Shown here: piece by piece, positions 62,947 through 64,000 of the stretch
How the letters are laid out: each line of letters begins with the position of its first letter
Numbering within the stretch: the stretch's first letter is position 1
From: Larimichthys crocea
Taxonomy: Eukaryota; Chordata; Actinopteri; Sciaenidae
DNA length: 64,000 nucleotides
Direction: 5' to 3'
NCBI RefSeq assembly: GCF_000972845.2
Contig: NC_040032.1
Location: 2,871,073-2,935,072 of the forward strand
The notes under the pieces: model-generated
Databases searched by the model: none
What the model was told of the DNA's origin: nothing
What the model saw: the letters and a program-made list of their open reading frames with translations, nothing else
Translations under genes and position numbers: made by a program

Positions 62947-64000
62947 TGTACACGTTTGTCATGTGCCTAAAACTTGTAAAAACCTTCATTACCTCTGAAA
63001 GAAAAACTGCCCCGTTTTGAGCTTTGTGTGCTTTTTCCAGTTAATCTGAGAAGTTTAGTTCATTTATCTCACAAAGTAGGAGATGTAAATCACGTGAAAC
63101 TACGTCAAACTGTAGTCTGCTGAAGTACTAAGAATACTTCTGGTTATATGTGGATCATTCCTCAAAGAGCACACAGCATTTCTGAACAGCACTAAAGTTG
63201 AGTAACATGATGTATGTCCTCTTCGGCAGCAGATCTTTTGTCTGAGGAACTCTAACAAATGGCAGCAATCATTAATCTGAACTGTGACGTGCACTCCTAC
63301 GGTTGAAGCATCTGCCGGTATGATTAGGCGATGCAGTTACTGATGTGCTAAGAATTCTGTGCGTCCTTTACATTGTGTTTCCAAGCCAATCTGGACTCGC
63401 ACATAGCGGGGCCATTAAAGCATTGATGCATTGCAGCAGCCAGCCGGTGTGTTGAGCGTGTGAAGAGGCTCTCCAGCTGCAGTTTGTGTCATTATGGCAA
63501 CGCTCCACACCTCGTCACACCGTTGAGCACTTATTCCTACACAACAGGGGAAGAGCATCAGCATTATATCAACTGTGCCTACCACCGCAGAGAGAATAGA
63601 CTGTCAAGAGTCACAGAGGAGGAGAAAATGGGCTGGAAGACGTCGAGGAGAGGAGGGAGTCACAGAGGGCTTAAGGGAGCTTGTTGTTGACGCTTTGGTT
63701 TTTCACTCTCTTTTCTTTACCCCTCTCTCTCTCTCTGTCTCTCCCACAGCTCTATAGTTCCCCATATCCTCCAGAGACTGGGGATTATGGGAATCTACGT
63801 TACGTAGCTACACTAAGCTTCCAGGGGAGAAGGTCAAGGGGAGGCTAGACAAACAAGAAAGTCTATCTTCTTTCCATATGACCCACCTGCCCCTTTATCC
63901 ATCATTCTTTCTATACTGTCCTCATCTTACTTTTATGTAACCTCACACAAAATCAATCAGGAGCCAGCAATTTTAAAGGCTAACAAATGTTTTGTTTCAT
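62947..64000. other. Non-coding DNA at the window edge
   Basis: The first 40-50 bases (CACGTTTGTCATGTG..AAAACTTGTAAA) look like the continuation of the repeat interrupted at 62624. The remainder has short frames only, including a 76-codon plus-strand frame (63460-63690) with no motif or splice support. A CT-rich stretch lies at 63700-63745. Confidence 0.45.

Noticed and set aside
1..64000. Prokaryotic-type systems (operons, CRISPR arrays, defence islands, phage)
   Set aside because: No tightly packed genes, no ribosome-binding-site-led frames and no regularly spaced repeats. The sequence is typical vertebrate intronic and intergenic DNA.

Overview
The window is vertebrate nuclear DNA, most likely from a ray-finned (teleost) fish. 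Long (CA/TG)n microsatellites are frequent, coding content is very low, and several dispersed repeat types familiar from teleost genomes are present: a hAT-like MITE, a Tc1/mariner relic, a tRNA-derived SINE and a solo-LTR-like block. This assignment rests on recognised repeat types and was not checked by a search. There are no bacterial-type operons, phage, CRISPR arrays, rRNA or tRNA genes. Almost all short open frames in the window are chance frames in introns, microsatellites and polypurine tracts, so I do not annotate them as genes.

The one coding region I trust is a terminal exon on the minus strand at 4309-4772. It has a clean splice acceptor, 153 complete codons ending in TGA, strong G/C bias at third positions and a protein-like C-terminus. 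I do not recognise the gene. Its 3' UTR runs towards lower coordinates, with a possible poly(A) signal at 3084-3089. Everything above 4772 may therefore be one or more long introns of this gene. A 33-nt microexon candidate at 56791-56823 (minus) has the right phase to splice to it, and two AG|GT junctions at about 59940 and 53722 resemble recursive splice sites on the same strand. A separate candidate exon lies on the plus strand at 40509-40671.

Layout: 1-3.1 kb AT-rich flank; 3.1-4.8 kb UTR and terminal exon; 4.8-12.3 kb intron-like DNA with a 72-base poly(A) run, a SINE and a cluster of TG repeats; 12.3-12.9 kb hAT-like MITE with target-site duplication; 12.9-30 kb intron-like DNA with SINE and other repeat fragments, a TA repeat and a 12-bp-arm hairpin; 30.0-30.6 kb internally deleted Tc1-like element; 30.6-44 kb intron-like DNA with repeat fragments and the plus-strand exon candidate; 44.2-46 kb an exact 41-bp tandem duplication and two long polypurine tracts; 46-61 kb mostly unique AT-rich DNA; 60.9-61.7 kb two diverged copies of one segment; 61.9-63 kb an old dispersed repeat interrupted by an LTR-like insertion.

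I found no evidence of a new multi-gene system. The most useful leads are the identity of the gene ending at 4309, its possible microexon and ratchet points, the plus-strand exon candidate, and the paired segments near 61 kb.
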